NCBI GenBank assembly: GCA_026874595.1
Contig: CM049318.1
Coordinates: forward strand, 13,061,241 to 13,125,240
Reading direction: 5' to 3'
DNA: 64,000 bases
Origin: Sipunculus nudus
Lineage: Eukaryota; Annelida; Sipuncula; Golfingiida; Sipunculidae
The position numbers and the translations under genes were made by a program. This document shows positions 60,473 through 64,000 of the stretch, one piece after another. Under the pieces are notes generated by a model, which saw only the letters and a list, made by a program, of their open reading frames with translations, searched no databases and was not told where the DNA came from. Position 1 is the stretch's first letter; each line of letters starts with the position of its first letter.

Positions 60473-62890
60473 GGGCAATAGATAAAACTCGGAAATCGGA
60501 AGCCTTTGGAAAACGGAAGTCTTTTTATTTTTTTATTTTATTTTTTTTTAATAAAGAATAAATCGGCAACTTTTTTGTTAAAACGAAATATATAGACCCC
60601 CTTTGTTATACCAGAACGTTTTAAAGAAATATATTATGATATATGAAAATTAAACAATATTTAAAGGGTCGGAAGCCTCTCGGTAGTCATCCAAGAGAGA
60701 TAGATGTTGCTAAAAAAGTACTATTACCAATGTACCATATTTATTAGATTAAAGAGTTTTTTTAAGGTTGCGTGACAATCAAGGTTTCAAATGACAATCA
60801 AGCACAGGAATATAAAAGAAGTTTTATCAGCATAAACACATGAAAGCAAATAACACCAACAAACAACACATATATACATTATATACATACAATTACTGAA
60901 TCACATAACATCGTGTCAAATGGGCTTGATATCCGACGTTAAGAGCGATAAATAACTTTTAACGCGCATTTGTAACATCACGCTTGCATGGATATTCGAA
61001 AACAGCTAGCGAACATAACAGCTGTAAATTCAAGGAAAACCTACATTCAGCTGTCATGCCCAGCAAAGCCATGAGACAGAGATAAACATCTATCTGGTCT
61101 GTATAAAAAATAAGTGTATATACACATACCAGTTAACTCGCCAGTTATAACACGCCTTTGGGTATATACAATCTGCAACATAGGGTAATTGAAACATGCC
61201 TTTCTTATAATTGTTCCAGGCGTGACAATATTAAAATAATTCTATATGGAAACACATAAGATAATGGTTGTGTTATATGAGGGCCGAGTACTTAATACTA
61301 ATACATGTAAACAATTAATATGTTGACACTCAAGTGACAGTTTCTTATCATGAGTTGTCTGGGGTGAATATTAGCTTAATGTCATATGAATATGTTTTAA
61401 TACCACGTAAAAGATGAAACAGAGTCAATCTTATAACTATCCCACCGGATACATCGTAACGGCTTGCTGGTAAGTGATGTACTCTAATGTTTACAAGTTG
61501 TCATCCAGGCATAGCCAAATTTAAAATTTAGGTAACCCATTTTCGGGTTACCCTTTTTTTAAATTGGGTAACCCATTTTGTTTGGGTAACCCATGCATTC
61601 CATGTTTCAGATCACATCGACTCGGAACATTAGCTTACTGAAATGCAACAATTAAGCAATACGAGATTGAACAAGTGATTGTTAGTAACTAAAAGTTGGA
61701 AATAAAGATTCACTTAAAATAACTTTGTTTTAAACGGTTTCTTCAATAAAGCATCAACAGGGTAGAAATATTCCTTCAATCGACTGAAGTAAGCATAGAG
61801 TGGGGTTTTCTTACATAACATGTATCAGTACCTACCCCATGTGTGTAACTTTTATGTATGCTGATAAAGTAGCAGCTGGTGCTATTCAAAATTAAAAAGA
61901 GCACTGTAAAACATGTGCACCAACTTGTACAGGCAAATAAGATGAAAGCTGCCTCCCCTGTGCCTTACAAATTTGTGGAAATATTGAAAATTATTATCTG
62001 AACTGTTTTCTATTAAATTATTAATAGAATTCATTTGAAGACCAACAAATTCAATTGTTTTGCCTGTTAATTCCTGTTCGCGTGCATTTTTGTTTATAAT
62101 ACATGATTATAAAAAATCTAAAAAAATCAAAGATATTTATTGAAATTGTTATACCAATCATTAACAAACCTTTCTCTCCTCTCTGATTTGTTACTTGGAA
62201 TTGTATGTTATGAAACTAAGTCATTCGAAAATAATGATGTCGGCCGGTGCATGCATGGGTCTTCTGTCGGTGTGGTCAAAGTGGCTTGTCAGTGTCCAAA
62301 TTCTCAAAAACTGATAATCCAAATATTCGATCATTTTGCTAATTTTCAAGATCATAAAACAATTCGTGTCTGAATGTTTATTAATAGTTTACAATAACTC
62401 GTAGACCGTGGTGATTATTGAACCCACTACATTGAAAGACCATTCGTTCGATGTCACTTCTTTGGAGTGTATTTGAAAACAATGATCTTGCCCTGTGAGA
62501 GAACGTTGAGGCCGAAATATATCTGAAGAAATCGTATTGGAATACATATAAACTCACGCAACTGCCGATTTTAGCGAGAAATTAAAGCGAGGGAATTTTT
62601 CATTGTCACAAAGTTCGTCAGTGAACAGTTCTGCTTTCGAGAAAACCCCTGGTTCTTTTCGCTATTCCAACACATGAACGCACCCCTTGCACGGTAGTCC
62701 CTATATAATATTATACCGGAGGGTTGAAGCAAATCATGGCACAGCCAGCAGACATTTGTAGCCGAAAATACGCGGTGAAGCCCCGTCGTTCAAATTTTTC
62801 AAAGAATATATTTAGGATATTTTTTTCTGTGAGAAATGTTTATAAATCTTATCCATTTCCATAGCTTTTGTCCAGGAAATTACGAATAAC
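60473..62890. other. No gene seen
   Basis: AT-rich DNA to the right of the array. A short hairpin-forming repeat lies at 61531-61593. Open frames at 62140-62373 and 62736-62864 have no recognised family. A TATA-like stretch at about 62700 is too close to the second frame to serve as its promoter. Confidence 0.45.
61531..61593. repeat. GGGTAACCC inverted/direct repeats
   Basis: The palindromic core gggtaaccc (or ggtaaccc) occurs repeatedly, with 'ggtaacccattttcgggtta' able to form a hairpin. This is probably a short mobile-element terminus or a simple repeat. Confidence 0.7.
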
Positions 62891-63419
62891 TGTTCGCCCT
62901 AAATCCAGTTTTGGTAACCTCCGGGCGAACGAAACAATTGTTCGCCGAATTTGGCTTGCCTGGTCATCGGATTCGCACGCGAGGCCGTGGGCGAGAATAA
63001 GCGTGTGTAATCTATCACGCCGCTTAGCGTTTTTAATATACAACCTACCTGGTTTTTGGGTCTTCTGGTAAGAAAACCTTAGTAATTGTCTTTATAATTA
63101 ATGCATTCTTATGAGATGTTATCATTCCTAGTCGTCTGTAAGTCGGGCTAATCTTCAAGCGCCATGTCAACAGACAAAGCCGGCTGACTATTTTCAGCGG
63201 AGTAATAACAAAGCACGTTTGTCAAAGGTCAGGTGCCGCAGTGCTGAATGCCAGTTTAGCGAAGTTCTCTTTTTCACATATAAAGTATTACATGTAGGAT
63301 TATTTGTTTGAGATTACCAATTTTATTATTTCCTTCAGTTCTGTAATGTTTAGGGGAATGATATAGGTCTAGAAAATGTAATTTAGCATGTGTGACCAAC
63401 AGCCTTTGTTTTGGTCACA
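62891..63419. other. No gene seen; short inverted repeat
   Basis: gttcgccc (62892-62899) and gggcgaac (62923-62930) form a small hairpin. Overlapping frames on both strands at 62849-63071 have no recognised family. Confidence 0.4.
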
Positions 63420-63840
63420 TGACGTCATTCATCGGGCACAGGTCAGCGTCTGAGTAAGCATTCTGCATCAGCTTGTCAGCTCCACAGCACATGTGAAGCA
63501 ACACCTCACTCTTTAACTTGAGAGAACAGCCTTAGCTTCTGGCCTCTGAAATGTATGTTCCAGTGCATCACTTCTAACAATTCAACTTCTCAGTATTGAC
63601 AATAGTGATTATAATGGGGATAAATCGAGCGCCTGGAGGTGTCGTAGGGAGAACAGTTATGCAGGGTCACAAGCTGGTCACAGGCTGACCACAGCTTTTC
63701 ACAGCTGGTCACAGTGGTCCGTGCAGATTTTGACGCCAGATGGCGCTTGTGTAACAATGGTCCCACTGCTGGTTCACGTGTTGTTACAGCTGGTCAGTTT
63801 TGTCAGCAGCTGAGATCGTTCATATTTCCTCGCGATAAAT
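63420..63840 (+). promoter_or_regulatory. Possible promoter region of the SAP-domain ORF
   Basis: It contains a full TGACGTCA octamer (63420-63427) and a cluster of 'cagctggtcac'-type motifs (about 63665-63720 and again near 63785) that include CAGCTG E-box cores. It lies directly 5' of the ORF at 63868. Regulation is inferred from motif presence only. The tandem 'ctggtcaca' copies may simply be a short repeat. Confidence 0.25.
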
Positions 63841-63867
63841 AGTTTGTGAGAGTTCTTTACCAAAGAA

Positions 63868-63972
63868 ATGGAGGCAAAGTATGAAAAGTGGACCCTTGAC
63901 ATGATCAGGAAAGAACTGAAGCGCAGAGGAGCTAAAGTTTCAGGGCGGAAAGCTGACTGCCTTCAAATATAA
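63868..63972 (+). CDS. SAP-domain N-terminus, frame broken or gene partial at window edge
   Basis: ATG opens MEAKYEKWTLDMIRKELKRR followed by GAKVSGRKADCLQI and a TAA. The spacing W-x(7)-LK-x-RG-x(5)-GRKADCL fits the SAP motif, a helix-loop-helix DNA-binding module that often starts animal nuclear proteins and some transposon-linked genes. The expected last helix ('..RL..Y.RN..F') does not continue in frame, but a shifted frame just after gives RDNRRFD, so a small indel may have broken it. The rest of any gene lies past the window edge. Function beyond likely DNA binding is unknown. Confidence 0.45.
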   Translation: MEAKYEKWTLDMIRKELKRRGAKVSGRKADCLQI

Positions 63973-64000
63973 ATATGAGAGATAATAGGCGTTTCGATCG

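Noticed and set aside
62736-62864. 42-residue frame MAQPADICSRKY... behind a TATA-like stretch
   Set aside because: The TATA-like sequence is only about 25-35 bases before the ATG, leaving almost no 5' UTR, and there is no homology or splice support.

Overview
The window looks like nuclear DNA of a marine invertebrate animal. A bivalve or other mollusc is my best guess, but nothing in the sequence proves it. It is AT-rich and intron-containing, with AG/GT splice signals and AATAAA polyadenylation signals. It is full of microsatellites and decayed non-LTR retrotransposons, and there are no operons, ribosome binding sites or prokaryotic genes. All positions and comparisons below come from reading by eye.

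The one gene family I can recognise is the NNMT/PNMT/TEMT family of small SAM-dependent N-methyltransferases. It occurs as three paralogues, all on the + strand with the same three coding exons (151 nt, about 208 nt, about 440 nt; intron phases 1 and 2). Gene 1 (4947-6810) keeps its splice sites but has two in-frame stops in exon 3. Gene 2 (17246-19103) is intact and predicts 265 residues, the normal length for the family. Paralogue 3 is a clear pseudogene and lies inside a tandemly amplified block, so the window holds five nearly identical dead copies. Genes 1 and 2 sit in an old, diverged duplication of about 5 kb (4.26-9.73 kb and 16.46-21.24 kb).

Layout: 0-4 kb holds unassigned DNA, a CT microsatellite and an L1-like ORF1 remnant. 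4.3-9.7 kb is the gene 1 duplicon. 10.7-13.1 kb is a decayed L1/Tx1-like reverse transcriptase. 13.1-16.4 kb is mostly featureless and includes a possible DNA-transposon end. 16.5-21.2 kb is the gene 2 duplicon. 21,724-59,852 is five head-to-tail units of 7,619-7,630 bp, about 60% of the window. Each unit carries the dead methyltransferase, a tRNA-like Pol III element, palindromes, a possible piggyBac-like end, a stretch resembling the 5' flank of genes 1 and 2, and an 80-bp minisatellite. The minisatellite runs on to about 60,472 after the last unit. The right end (60.5-64 kb) is mostly unassigned, with a SAP-domain N-terminus at 63,868 near the window edge.

The most notable observation is the five-unit array. 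The units fall into two subtypes in the order A-B-A-A-B, and all carry the same inactivating lesions. The pseudogene therefore died before it was amplified, and the array is either very young, strongly homogenised, or partly an assembly artefact. I found no convincing new multi-gene system.
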